Notes: generated by a model from the letters alone, not told the origin. A DNA stretch of 64,000 nt from Pycnococcus provasolii (GCA_049487715.1 CP150546.1:124001-188000); one strand, 5' to 3'; shown: positions 29,578 through 39,000, counted from the first letter of the stretch. Numbers and translations: made by a program.

Positions 29578-30300
29578 TCACTTGAGAAACATCTTAGCAA
29601 TCGGGTGCACGACCATCAAGCTGGTTCCACAGAGAACCATGTAAACGATCGGCGAAAGAAATGGGTTGAACGTCGCTCCAAATCCAATCTTCATCACGAC
29701 CGCAAATACAAGGTACACGTTAACAAAGTACTGCGGCATCGTCGTTGCCATGGTAGCAGGTTCATTCTCGTTGGTGAACAGCCTCACGAACGGGTACAGC
29801 GCTCGCATCGCCAGCCACACATAACCCGCTTGCACCGCCGTAACTGGCGACACGAATATTGCGTGCGTCCATAGAGCGGACAAAAACATCGGCCACTGCT
29901 CAGTCATATTCCCAAACACGCGCACGCCCCAATTCTTATGCTTGGGAGTCATTTCGCCGGTAAACATCATGACGGCGTTAATGGTCAAGCAGAAGTAATA
30001 GAGCACTGCACTGAGAGCGGAGAGGTACGCGACCGGCTCAAGCGCAGCGATGTCCACAGTCTTGACCGCGGCGATCGCAGCCTTGGCCACGCCCTGCGTC
30101 TTACCAGCGTCGCGCATGCGTTGAGCGTAGTTTCCCGGCGCGTTCGCGGGTACGCACGCGACACGGCCTGCGTGCGCGTTGCAAGTTGTCGTCGCCGTCG
30201 CACGACTTTTCATACGCGACGACGTTCGCGCGACTGGGCGAGCCGCGTTGATTCGCGCATGGTTCAAGCTGCGAAGAGAGGTCAACGAGAGTGAAGCCAT
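29578..30300 (-). CDS. MAPEG-like multi-pass membrane protein, plastid type
   Basis: The protein has 240 residues from ATG 30300. Residues 1-~55 form a Ser/Arg/Ala-rich plastid-type leader. Four hydrophobic helices follow: LEPVAYLSALSAVLYYFCLT, MFLSALWTHAIFVSPV, YFVNVYLVFAVVMKIG and PIVYMVLCGTSLMVV. The words GVRVFGNMTEQWPMFL and YVWLAMRALYPFVRL resemble the NxxE and RxxY features of the MAPEG family (glutathione-linked microsomal enzymes), though the match is by eye and partial. It may be a glutathione- or lipid-related membrane enzyme. The stop codon is TGA; I see no SECIS downstream and read it as a true stop. Confidence 0.6.
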   Translation of the reverse strand: MASLSLTSLRSLNHARINAARPVARTSSRMKSRATATTTCNAHAGRVACVPANAPGNYAQRMRDAGKTQGVAKAAIAAVKTVDIAALEPVAYLSALSAVLYYFCLTINAVMMFTGEMTPKHKNWGVRVFGNMTEQWPMFLSALWTHAIFVSPVTAVQAGYVWLAMRALYPFVRLFTNENEPATMATTMPQYFVNVYLVFAVVMKIGFGATFNPFLSPIVYMVLCGTSLMVVHPIAKMFLK

Positions 30301-30684
30301 CTTCAGCTAAGGGTCTACAGCAAAGAGGCAAGGAGTAAGGCGAATAATGAGCCCGCACGTAGGAAGTACGATAGTGCAGAGGAGAGGAGAGGAGAGTGAC
30401 AAACTCACTCACTCATGCGAAGCGAAGCGAAGAACGACAACACCACAACGACAACGACACCTACATAACACGGGTCACGTGAAGTTGCAGGAATCTGGGA
30501 ATGCCGTCACGTGATTGATCAAGGGACGAGCCATGGTAACCCTAGCTAGCCGTAACCCTAACCCTATCCCTCACTCAACACAACCCTAACCCAAACACTC
30601 CCCCGGGGTGATTTTCCTCTGGGCCCGGGTGACCGCACAAAATCAACCCCTCGGAGATATCATAGATACCTTAGATATCCTGCG
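30301..30684. promoter_or_regulatory. divergent promoter region with telomere-like motifs
   Basis: It separates the starts of the MAPEG-like gene (30300, minus) and the next plus-strand gene (30685). CCCTAA words at 30537-30596 end 89 bp before the plus-strand ATG. Short tandem words GAGGAGA and GCGAA lie near 30380-30432. Confidence 0.5.
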
Positions 30685-31599
30685 ATGTCCGCGACTCTAC
30701 TCGGGCGTGGAGCCGCACGCCCGTTTGCAACTCCACGGCCGCTCAAAGGCGCACAGCGCACTCCAGTTCATAGACACGTCCACCTCAAAGCGTCAGCCGC
30801 ACAAACGACCAGTCAGGCGCCCGCAGCCACGGTCCCCGCCATGCTTCACGTCATTGCAAAAACGCCACAGGACTCGCCCTACTTTGACGGACCCCTCGAC
30901 GCCATCACGCACGTCGTGGAGGTGTTCCGCGCGCACACGCAGTGGACGTCCGGGGAATTCTTCAGCTCCGTAGACGACGAAGTGCTCATCGCAGGAACGC
31001 CGTACCCGTACGTCGTGCTGCACAGACTCGACGGCTCGTCCGCGCAGTTTGCAGCCCCCGCAGACGTCTTTGACGCACACACGGACTTTGCTGATGCGGT
31101 CGAGTTTGCCCTCGAGGCGGACGAAGGACAGGATTCAGGGTTCTTCGCGGTCACAGATGAGTCGCTCGCACAGACTGTCATCGCAGATGATGCGGGCGTG
31201 CTCACCGATGCCGAGTGCGCGCTCGTCGTGGGCGTCGTCGAGGCGAACACGAGCGCGGAAGACTGGAAGGGATGGAGCGACACCGCCTCCGACGCGCCGG
31301 GTTTTGTCGCGGCGGAGGCATGGACGAATGAATCAGATGGATCCGCGGTGGTTGTTGCGCGCGTGACGGGCGCAAACGCGGGGCCAACGGATGCGCGAGG
31401 CATCTCCAAGGCGGCGGAGACGCGTGCATCGAACCTGGCTAAGAGTCTCAAGTCAGTGAAGGGCGTCGTGCATACCGGCGTGTATCGCAACGTGCGTTTT
31501 ATGAAAGGTGGTCCACCCGTTGGCTTGACCATCGCCGCCGCCGACAAGGAGTGGCGCGATCGCACTGGTCGCTCGGCATCTTCAGAACAAAAATTTTGA
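30685..31599 (+). CDS. hypothetical plastid-targeted protein
   Basis: The protein has 304 residues from ATG 30685 (MSATLLGRGAARPFATPRP). The leader to ~50 is basic and Ala/Ser/Thr-rich, as in algal plastid transit peptides. The mature part is acidic and alpha/beta in character. One segment (HVIAKTPQDSPYFDGPLDAI) is followed by repeated Asp/Glu/Ala-rich stretches. The C-terminal third (KAAETRASNLAKSLKSVKGV...VYRNVRFMKGGPP) looks conserved. No known domain is recognised. It is convergent with the selenoprotein gene, with 228 bp between the stop codons. Confidence 0.6.
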   Translation: MSATLLGRGAARPFATPRPLKGAQRTPVHRHVHLKASAAQTTSQAPAATVPAMLHVIAKTPQDSPYFDGPLDAITHVVEVFRAHTQWTSGEFFSSVDDEVLIAGTPYPYVVLHRLDGSSAQFAAPADVFDAHTDFADAVEFALEADEGQDSGFFAVTDESLAQTVIADDAGVLTDAECALVVGVVEANTSAEDWKGWSDTASDAPGFVAAEAWTNESDGSAVVVARVTGANAGPTDARGISKAAETRASNLAKSLKSVKGVVHTGVYRNVRFMKGGPPVGLTIAAADKEWRDRTGRSASSEQKF

Positions 31600-31707
31600 A
31601 TGATGTAAGGCGATTTTTAGGAGAGAATTTTACTTGGGTATTGTTTATGTACACTCGCTGTCGCGCAAAGGAAAAACAAACGTAACCGCGCATTCATAGT
31701 TAGTCTA

Positions 31708-31778
31708 TGTTGTCCAGGCGGTCGGAAGAGTGGTATGCAGAACCACCAATGGTTTTCAGTCCGACGCCTTTCACTCAA
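31708..31778 (-). promoter_or_regulatory. SECIS-like hairpin in the selenoprotein 3' UTR
   Basis: On the minus strand, 54 bases after the stop codon, GTGA (31774-31771) is followed by the stem arm AGGCGTCGGA (31769-31760). An unpaired AAAA (31756-31753) and a small apical hairpin GTGGT/ACCAC follow. The complementary arm TCCGACCGCCT (31726-31716) then runs straight into GGAC (31715-31712). UGA...GA gives the non-Watson-Crick quartet core, and AAAA the apical adenines of a form-II SECIS. Outer bases TTG/CAA extend the stem. The base before UGA is G rather than the usual A, and one C bulges from the stem. Folding was done by eye. Confidence 0.72.
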
Positions 31779-31827
31779 GCACGCAAATTTGTATGATGCA
31801 CGAACTGTGAGGAAGATGAGACTCCTC

Positions 31828-32787
31828 CTACGCGATCGCTTTGTACACCCTGTCAGGCATTGGCAGTGATTCTGCCAAGCGCTCTGCGGGTATGCCAAGA
31901 GCTTCGGCAAAGACGAATCCGCCGCTCTCTTCGTCTGGCGACGTCTCTATCGAACGGAAGAGCTCGACCAGCTCGCGGGCAGGCACTGCGCCACCTAAGA
32001 CATACTTCCCGTCGACGATGAACGTAGGGATCGAGTGAATACCCATGCGACGCAGAAGCTTTTGTGCCGCTTGTATGTACTCTCTTCCCACTCCGTTTCG
32101 AATTACGTGCAGCGCATCGTCGCGGCTCACACCGACAGATGCCGCTGCTCGCGCGAGAAACTCCTCGTCGTTCAGCTTCTGACCGAGCTCGAAGTGGTTG
32201 TAGTTCAATTCCTGGTAAAGTTTCTCAGCCAGCTCCGAGCCGTACTCCCTCGTGACCCACTGAACGAGCCTGTGGCTCGCCATGGTGTTGCTTGCAGTTC
32301 TCTGGTTGTCGAACCGAGGAATGCCCACCTCGTGGCCACGCTCCTTGAGCCTGTGTCTATTTTTCTGCGCCTCAAATTCCGCCTTTCCTCCCCACTTGCG
32401 TTGCAGTCTGTTGAGATTCGTCTCCTCGAAACTCGAATCTTCGGGATAGTCAGGCTCGAGGAAGAACGGGACACGCAGTACGGCAAACCCAGCAGGCCTT
32501 GAAGCATCCATCGGCTCGCGCATCACCTCGTGCATAGCGTTGACGAGGTGTCGTTTGCCGATGTATCCGTTGGGTCACATGGTATCGCTGATGAGCTCGA
32601 CGGGAATGACGCGAGGAGGAGGAGAAGACGGGGATGATGACGACGGAGTGGACGACGACGAGAGGAATGCGAAGGAGCCAGGCAGACGAGAAGTAAGGCA
32701 AGAAGGCGAAGGCAAAGGCACGCTTCTGACTCCGAGGAGGCGTGAGAGCGCCATCACTCCGGCGGAAGATAGGGGGAGGGACGCCAT
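31828..32787 (-). CDS. selenoprotein: DsbA/FrnE-type thioredoxin-fold protein (UGA = Sec)
   Basis: One frame runs from ATG 32787 (MASLPLSSAG) to TAG at 31828 if the in-frame TGA at 32577-32575 is read as selenocysteine (residue 71 of 319). Residues 1-~60 are a Ser/Pro-rich organelle leader. PVELISDTM precedes the TGA and PNGYIGKRHL follows it. In FrnE/DsbA and HCCA-isomerase relatives this place reads DTxCPWCYxGKR, so Sec replaces the first active-site Cys and the second is Gly. The helical insert and the final GIHSIPTFIVDGKYVLGGA (cis-Pro loop, second half of the thioredoxin fold) are canonical. A SECIS-like hairpin lies in the 3' UTR and a tRNA-Sec gene is in the same window. It is likely a one-site thiol oxidoreductase or glutathione-linked enzyme. 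Confidence 0.85.
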
Positions 32788-32870
32788 ATTTATTTCCCCC
32801 AAAAGTGTGAGGCCAGCAAAGAAACTGCCCCAAGATTTCAGATTTGCCCCCGAGATTTCCCGAACCCGGG

Positions 32871-32887
32871 GGTTAGGGTTAGGGTTA
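32871..32887 (-). promoter_or_regulatory. short TTAGGG array upstream of the selenoprotein gene
   Basis: GGTTAGGGTTAGGGTTA lies 84 bp upstream of the minus-strand start codon at 32787, in the position seen for other genes. Confidence 0.5.
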
Positions 32888-33015
32888 AAGTTTTGGAGAG
32901 AGTTGGTGGCGCGTCATGTCCTCGTCGACGTCGGCATTTGGCTAACTACTGTAAAAACGGCAAGTTCGCGAAAAATTGAGCGCTTTTAATTTACAGTCCT
33001 TCGCTCTTTCTCCTT

Positions 33016-33831
33016 TCAAAAGCCTGGGATCACGCCGCGCGGTTCGCCGAGACCGACGACGGGCATGTCCAGTGTGGCGGGGGCGTCAGGATCCGGCGCC
33101 GTGTCTGCCACTCCCGCGCTTTTTTCCCCTTTCGCGTTTTTCTCCTTCTCAGCCTCCAGAGCGAAGGCAGCCTCCTCGCGATCGATGGCGGCAACCTCTC
33201 GCTCAAAAGCGATGCGGCCTTCCCTCTCGACGCGGCGCTTAATCTCCTCCTCGCTCACGCCGGTCGCACGTCCCTCCTCCGCCGCCGCTTGCTCCGCCAA
33301 GCTCTTCAGGACGTAAGCTCGTTCGTATCTCATTTGGAACTGGCGTTCCTTGGAGAACGTTGTCACGTCCTGCGCCTCCCTTCGCGCGAACGACTTGCGC
33401 CGGTCGCGCCACTGCTCCAGCCTCTGTCCTCTTGTGAGCTTCTTGGCGTTCGCCGGCCTGCTCAGAAGGTCGACACATGTTTGTGTGCGACACCTCGCGA
33501 TCGCCGCCGCCACCACGTCGGCGTCGTCACCCGCGTCACTCTCCAACGCCCACGCTGGCGACGTCGCCGACACCGAGATTGCGATCATCGCCGACGCGAG
33601 CACGGGCATCACGCACTGCATCGGTGCATCTGCGGTGGCGGCAGAGTCGTCGCTCCTCCTCCCATTTGTCGCGCACGTCGCGGTGTACCTTGCCAACGCA
33701 CGCGAGGGAGCGTCAGCGCGTAAGCCGCAAGCAGGAAAACGACACGTCACCAAGGACGATCGACGATGAGAAGGTCTCCTGGACTGACCGTGGTTGTGTT
33801 TATGGTTTTGATGCGCCAAACAACGCGACAT
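33016..33831 (-). CDS. hypothetical thylakoid-lumen-type protein
   Basis: The protein has 271 residues from ATG 33831. A long basic leader (1-~70) is followed by a hydrophobic stretch ending SATSPAWALE, which looks like a lumenal bipartite transit peptide cleaved after AWA; no twin arginine is seen directly before it. The mature part begins with an acidic segment and a small Cys pair (IARCRTQTCVDLL). It continues as a charged helix (RRVEREGRIAFEREVAAI) likely to form a coiled coil and ends VGLGEPRGVIPGF. I do not recognise a family. The C-terminal PRG/GVIPGF words look conserved. Confidence 0.55.
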   Translation of the reverse strand: MSRCLAHQNHKHNHGQSRRPSHRRSSLVTCRFPACGLRADAPSRALARYTATCATNGRRSDDSAATADAPMQCVMPVLASAMIAISVSATSPAWALESDAGDDADVVAAAIARCRTQTCVDLLSRPANAKKLTRGQRLEQWRDRRKSFARREAQDVTTFSKERQFQMRYERAYVLKSLAEQAAAEEGRATGVSEEEIKRRVEREGRIAFEREVAAIDREEAAFALEAEKEKNAKGEKSAGVADTAPDPDAPATLDMPVVGLGEPRGVIPGF

Positions 33832-33963
33832 AGCACAAATATGATATCAGATACCGCAACGGCGAGAGTGGATCGAAGCTCGGATCGAGATACCAACTAT
33901 CAGGTAAACTTTACCCTACCCTACGTGGAGAGAGGAGAGGGGCAGACCAGATGCAAATCCAAC

Positions 33964-33993
33964 GTAACCCTAACCCTAACCCTAACCCTAACC
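33964..33993 (+). promoter_or_regulatory. CCCTAA array upstream of the lactonase-fold gene
   Basis: Four perfect CCCTAA units plus partial ones end 119 bp before the ATG at 34112. Confidence 0.55.
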
Positions 33994-34111
33994 GTCAAGG
34001 CCCTCCCATTCCTCCCATCACGTATCTCATCACGTGACCCTCTTCTCGCCGTCTGGGACCCACCCAGTTCCTCGCCTTCCCTCTATTTGGTAGTGGGAAA
34101 CAGTCTAGTCT

Positions 34112-35572
34112 ATGGCGCTCGTGGGCGCACTCGGCATGGGCAACTCGCTTGGATGTACGCTCTTCGCAGCTCGTGGCCACCGCATCTTGCCTCGCCTCAT
34201 CAACCTCAAGGCGGCGTCGCTGCCTTCGACGAAGCGATTCGTAGCAAGCGCCGTTAACCTTAAGGGCAATATGCACGACGTATACGTCACATCGCGCTGC
34301 TTCAACGCGCCGTTCCCAGACGACGCTCCTGAAGGGCCGAGACCCGCAGTCGTCACGCGCCTCGCCATCTCCGAAGACGGAACGCAAATCAAGGAACACG
34401 AGAGCAAGGAAATGCCGAACGGCGCACTCCTCCCGCTCGTCCTCGCAAAATCGAACGACGGAAAACGGCTCGGCGTTATTGCGGGAAAGCACGGTGTTGT
34501 ACTCTACGAGCTGGGAGCTGGCGGCGAGATGGTAGGCGAGGCTAAGGCATTACCTGTGAATGTCGAGGGACGGGATGCCATACCGAGCCCGTGGGGAGAC
34601 TGGCCCATCTACGTCTCACTTGCGGACACGACGATGTACGTGAACATGTTCCTCGGCGCTTACGTCGCCGCCGTGCCAGTGGACCTCGAGAAGAGAGAGG
34701 TGGTGGGCCCGTCAAGTGTTTGCTGGGCGGAACACGCGGGCGTGCCGGAAAAGGCTATCCGAGTGGGAAAGAGCGAGGCGGCCAAGGCACTTGGATGGCC
34801 TGATGGTGCACCGGAAGACCAGGCCCACCCGCACAGCAACGCGCTGCACCCGAGCGGCAAGTGGCTCGCTGGATGCGACCTTGGCGCGAATTCGCTGACG
34901 GTGTACAAGCTTCCCATCGACGAGGGCACTACGTTCAAGCCGCACTTCACGCTGGAGGCGCACCTCGCTCCGCATTCCAATCGGCACCACGGTGCGGGTC
35001 CGAAGAACATTCTGTTCTCCAAGGATGGCAAGACGCTCTTCTGTGTGATGGAGAATGATCACACCGCGATGGCATACAAGTTCGACGAACAGACAGGCGA
35101 GCTCGAACCAGTCGGCTCTCCGCACTCGTGTGTGCCGCAAGCTTGGCTCGACTCAAATCCTGCACTCCAGTTCAAGCATTTCGCGCAACCAAGCTACAAT
35201 GGTGCCATCGCGCTTTCGCCCGACGGCAAGCACCTATACTGCAGCACACGTGGACATGACTCAGTCGCCGGTTTCGCCGTCGGCGAGGATGGATCTCTAT
35301 CTCCCACGACCCAGGCCACGGTACCGTCGGGTGGAAGGGTGGCATGGTCGCTATCGTTCGCCTCGGACACGCTGCTCGTCGTCACGAACCAGTACGCTGA
35401 CGACCCAAGCGCGAGAGAGGGGGGTGCGCATGATGCAGATCCGAACCGCCTCGCTCCTCTTGGGAAAGAGCCAGGCAATGCGACTATTTTCAAGCGCAAT
35501 CCCGTGGATGGCTCGCTAACGCCGACAGGCGCCGTTTGGGAGTCGCCGCACTGCGTGGGTGTGCTTGCGTGA
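34112..35572 (+). CDS. lactonase-fold beta-propeller protein (6-phosphogluconolactonase family)
   Basis: The protein has 486 residues from ATG 34112. A ~45-residue basic leader (CTLFAARGHRILPRLINLK) suggests an organelle location. The rest is a seven-bladed propeller of the bacterial YbhE/fungal cycloisomerase lactonase family. Typical blade words are DQAHPHSNALHPSGKWLAG, NRHHGAGPKNILFSKDGKT and YNGAIALSPDGKHLYCSTRG. The His/Arg-containing HPHS and NRHHGAGP segments sit where the family's active-site cleft lies. A sugar-acid lactone is the likely substrate, but this fold also includes muconate-cycloisomerase-type enzymes, so the exact reaction is open. Single exon, on the strand opposite the upstream lumen-type gene. 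Confidence 0.8.
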   Translation: MALVGALGMGNSLGCTLFAARGHRILPRLINLKAASLPSTKRFVASAVNLKGNMHDVYVTSRCFNAPFPDDAPEGPRPAVVTRLAISEDGTQIKEHESKEMPNGALLPLVLAKSNDGKRLGVIAGKHGVVLYELGAGGEMVGEAKALPVNVEGRDAIPSPWGDWPIYVSLADTTMYVNMFLGAYVAAVPVDLEKREVVGPSSVCWAEHAGVPEKAIRVGKSEAAKALGWPDGAPEDQAHPHSNALHPSGKWLAGCDLGANSLTVYKLPIDEGTTFKPHFTLEAHLAPHSNRHHGAGPKNILFSKDGKTLFCVMENDHTAMAYKFDEQTGELEPVGSPHSCVPQAWLDSNPALQFKHFAQPSYNGAIALSPDGKHLYCSTRGHDSVAGFAVGEDGSLSPTTQATVPSGGRVAWSLSFASDTLLVVTNQYADDPSAREGGAHDADPNRLAPLGKEPGNATIFKRNPVDGSLTPTGAVWESPHCVGVLA

Positions 35573-35658
35573 CTTCTCTACTAATTTTTATACTTGCATT
35601 CGTAATGTTTTTTCACAACAAGTTCCATTATTACTGAAGAAGAATGAGCAACCTTAGG

Positions 35659-38436
35659 CTAGAACAGTGGTGGTAAGCCTGGAAGCGTCGTTCGTTGTTG
35701 ACGTCGAGACGACGACGGTGATGATTGCGGCGGCCCTGGGAGAAGGGATGGCAAAATCTGTCGTCCTCGCTCGCTGAGCGCGTCGCTTGCCGGCAAATTT
35801 GGATTCGACTTGAGCAACTGCTCGTCCATCCAACGAAGTCTGCGCATCACCCACGATCGAACGCGCTCCACCTCCGCTTCCCACTCACCACCTGCGGCGC
35901 GCGTCTCGCGGGTGTCAGGTGGATCGGCAATCAGACCTCGACCGCCGAACGTCGCAAGACTCGTGCGATCACTGTACGGCCATCGCCTCAGCTCACGTTT
36001 CGTCGCACCGCCCGCGCTGAGCGATTCCTTGAGATCTGTGATGAGCGCGTTTACATCGGCATCTGTCAGTCCGCTACGGCGCAAGTACTTCCAGCGACCG
36101 GCAACAGCAGATCGGAATTTGGGATCCTCGAGAAGACGTCCATACCACCGGCTGACACGCTGCTGACTTGTGGTGCATTCGGATACACCACCGCTCGCGC
36201 CGGGCAGGGCTGGACAGCGTTCGAGGAAGTAGTTGTACAACCACTGTCCGTCGGGCGATGAACGGCGTCCGTTGTCCGGCTCGCCACGGCCGTCCACGGT
36301 TGACAGACCAAAAGCCAGATTGAAGTCCCACGCAGGCCCCATGCGCAGGCGTGGATCGCCCTCCTGTTTATGAAGGTAGACGCTGCTAGTATAGGCATCC
36401 ACGTTGCCCGTGAGCTCCTGCAGCAGGAGCCAATCAACCCACGTGCGATGGTGCACATACCGCCGGTAGCTGCTGCGACGTGCGAGGTTCGCGTTCGTGT
36501 AGGCGCTCGGACACTGATCTGGCGATGGAATTGAGCACGGTCCGAAGAGCGTCGACTCGAACGACGCGAGATGTGCGCGAAGCCAATTTTTCACGTCGTC
36601 GTTTGTCCCCGTTGGATCGGCTTCCTCGATTTTCGGATGCCTTAAGGCTATTCGAACAGATCCACCGACGTTGCGTGATGCCTTGGATCCTTCGCGGCGA
36701 ATGGACTTGCTGCTTTCGACGATGCCGATGCGCGCAGCGGTCTCGACGTTCGGAAGGGGCCGACTTGCATTCGCATTATATCGCTCCATTGCCGCGCGCA
36801 CACTCGCATCCGTACCATACGACGATAGGTCGATCCTATTCTGATGTGGTTTTGCGTTCGCTCCTCCGTGATTGTACAGGTGAAACCAATTGGGAAGTGT
36901 GCTCGCGTAGTCGACTGGGCCACCTCGTCCTGAGGCGAGCGTGCATTGGACGTGATTCGTGGAATCGCCATCGCAGGCGGACCAGCGTTCTAGGCCTTCG
37001 ACGGCAACCTCGAAGAGATAGCTCGGTCCCCACGGCGGCAGATGGCCAGATAATTTGGCTGCGTCCGCGTCAAATTTGCGCACGTCGACGCGATTCTTGC
37101 CTACTCGAAGTGCCTCTTTCACCACGTGAACACCGCCGTACTGCTCAGGGTCGTTCACATCGAAAGCGGCATTGCTGCGACTGCCATCACTTTTGCTTTT
37201 GAGCCAGAACAGCTCCACAGGTTCACTGCGTGGAACGTAGTACTTTCCGTCCGCATCGGACATAGCACGTCCAATTCGATACGCGAATGCATTTCGAATC
37301 AGCGATCGATCGACGAAAGGTCCATTGATGACGAAGTCCTCACCCTTGGGCATGCCTGCTAACCTTCCTTTCGTGTCATTCAGGAACATTGTGGTCGTCG
37401 TAGGCTCTGTGCTGAGCATTTGCGCCTCTCCACGCGAAATCTGGGTTTGATGCTCGGGCGGTGGTGTCGTCGTCATCGTCGCGGAGGAGGGGGAGGTTGA
37501 AGGAATTTGCTTCCTGAGTTCGATCGAGTACTGCTTTTTTCCAAATCGCCTGCTCGATCGACCTCGTACCTCGATGCCCATGAACTTGTCGTACGAAGGC
37601 GTGTCAAAAAACGAGCATGTGAGCTGCTTGTTGTTCAATGTGGCATTCTCCCATTTCGAAGGTTTTGCGCCTTGAACGCCACAATCGCTTGCCCACAACG
37701 TGGCGAGTGTTTTAGGCTCGTCAGGGATGTCTTCACGGAACGTGGAGTCGAAAGCTGTAGTGGTGTTGCTTCCTTCGGCGCTGCCTTCTTCGCCATTTTT
37801 GCTCATTATTATTTCACGCGTCGTAGACGGCGCAGGAATTCTGATGACGAGGAGTGGTAGATTCGACTTGAATGTGCGTGTCGCCTGAGTGGTCTCAACG
37901 CGAGACATGAGAGGTTTCGCGAAGAATGGTGCCTTATTCTTCTCGTCGTCGTCGTCGTCGTTGTTGTTGTTTGTTGTGTCTTGCTCTTGTTGTGTTGTTG
38001 GTGTGGCATCGTCGACGACGACGAGATTCCGCGACACCGCCGCTTGCGTCATCATTGCTGCTCTAGCTCTGACACGGCGTATTGGTGCCTGCGGCTTTCC
38101 CGTGTTGGGATCGACAGGCCATCCTGGTGGATATGATGAGTACGACGACGGCGCTGGCATCCTCCTCCCTTGCTTTTCCACGATGGTGCCAGGTTCTTCT
38201 TCTTCTTTTTCACCAGAAGCCGCCACCACCTTGCTGTTGACCACTACAACCGGCGTAGCAAGAACCGCAGCTGGCGCAGCAGCAGCAATAGTAGACGTAC
38301 TGTTGTTGTTGTTGCCATTGTCGTTGCTGGAAGGAGAAATTGCGCCGACTCCATTCATCATCATGTGTGGAGTCATTGTCGTCGTGGAAGCTATAAGTAG
38401 CAGCAGCACCACCAGCATCATGCTCATCCTCATCAT
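35659..38436 (-). CDS. secreted CotH-kinase-family protein
   Basis: The protein has 925 residues from the ATG at 38436 (MMRMSMMLVVLLLLIAS signal peptide). The first ~270 residues are low-complexity Ser/Thr/Asn. The CotH domain (~280-720) shows GIEVRGRSSRRFGKKQYSIE, KGEDFVINGPFVDRSLIRN, YGGVHVVKEALRVGKNRVD, WVDWLLLQELTGNVDAYTSS and MGPAWDFNLAFG. In bacterial CotH kinases the last motif reads WDFDLAFG; here the second Asp is Asn, which could affect metal binding. CotH proteins are atypical secreted kinases of spore coats and eukaryotic surfaces. The C-terminal ~150 residues are helical and basic, then Ser/Pro-rich. Possible role: modifying wall or matrix proteins such as the Pro-rich protein at 12-20 kb (inference only). 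Confidence 0.82.
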   Translation of the reverse strand: MMRMSMMLVVLLLLIASTTTMTPHMMMNGVGAISPSSNDNGNNNNSTSTIAAAAPAAVLATPVVVVNSKVVAASGEKEEEEPGTIVEKQGRRMPAPSSYSSYPPGWPVDPNTGKPQAPIRRVRARAAMMTQAAVSRNLVVVDDATPTTQQEQDTTNNNNDDDDDEKNKAPFFAKPLMSRVETTQATRTFKSNLPLLVIRIPAPSTTREIIMSKNGEEGSAEGSNTTTAFDSTFREDIPDEPKTLATLWASDCGVQGAKPSKWENATLNNKQLTCSFFDTPSYDKFMGIEVRGRSSRRFGKKQYSIELRKQIPSTSPSSATMTTTPPPEHQTQISRGEAQMLSTEPTTTTMFLNDTKGRLAGMPKGEDFVINGPFVDRSLIRNAFAYRIGRAMSDADGKYYVPRSEPVELFWLKSKSDGSRSNAAFDVNDPEQYGGVHVVKEALRVGKNRVDVRKFDADAAKLSGHLPPWGPSYLFEVAVEGLERWSACDGDSTNHVQCTLASGRGGPVDYASTLPNWFHLYNHGGANAKPHQNRIDLSSYGTDASVRAAMERYNANASRPLPNVETAARIGIVESSKSIRREGSKASRNVGGSVRIALRHPKIEEADPTGTNDDVKNWLRAHLASFESTLFGPCSIPSPDQCPSAYTNANLARRSSYRRYVHHRTWVDWLLLQELTGNVDAYTSSVYLHKQEGDPRLRMGPAWDFNLAFGLSTVDGRGEPDNGRRSSPDGQWLYNYFLERCPALPGASGGVSECTTSQQRVSRWYGRLLEDPKFRSAVAGRWKYLRRSGLTDADVNALITDLKESLSAGGATKRELRRWPYSDRTSLATFGGRGLIADPPDTRETRAAGGEWEAEVERVRSWVMRRLRWMDEQLLKSNPNLPASDALSERGRQILPSLLPGPPQSSPSSSRRQQRTTLPGLPPLF

Positions 38437-39000
38437 CAACAAGGAAGACTACGTGGTGAACGCGATTGTGAACACGAAGTCACGAACACGAACACGAACG
38501 TCACGGACGTGAAGAAAGAAGACTGCTGCTGAAGAAGAAGAATGGAACGAACAGATCTGCCTGTGTAAGGTAGGTGGAGTGGAGTACAGTGACATCACAT
38601 GAATGTGAACCTGCCGTGGGAGGGAGAGGTGGACCCGTGGTCCGTGGGAGGAGGAGTCTGGGAAGTCACAAACCCGTCTCAGGGGTCACCTCGAAAGAAG
38701 GAACGTCCGGAATGGATTGTTCTAACTGGGTGGGAAAGAAGAAGGAACAAAAAAAGGACCCTAAGTTTTAACCCCTAACCCCTAACCCCTAACCCCGAAC
38801 TGGGTACCTGGGTTAGGGTTAGAATTAGGGTTAGAATTAGGGCTCGGGTTCGGGTTCGGGGTTCGTAGCATGTAGAAATTCTATCAGCCTATCATCAGAA
38901 ATCTTACCCGTAGGAAGTAGGGTAGAATCAGAGTTGTTCCGATCGTCGTCGTCGTCCTTTTTTGTTTTCCATTCACGCCCAAACCAAACTGTTTCACCTG
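38437..39000. promoter_or_regulatory. divergent promoter region with two telomere-like arrays
   Basis: AACCCCT repeats (38768-38797) are followed at 38811-38861 by TTAGGG/TTCGGG repeats in the opposite orientation, so the two arrays are inverted. The downstream one ends 140 bp before the ATG at 39001. No gene is seen. Confidence 0.5.

Noticed and set aside
29560-29580. TGA stop of the MAPEG-like gene as a second Sec codon
   Set aside because: The 15 codons beyond the TGA show no family-like sequence and I see no SECIS-type hairpin downstream.
32575-32577. Short intron removing the TGA of the selenoprotein gene
   Set aside because: Any intron starting at the nearby GTGACC and ending at the next AG would delete the GYIGKRHL segment, which is conserved in the family.
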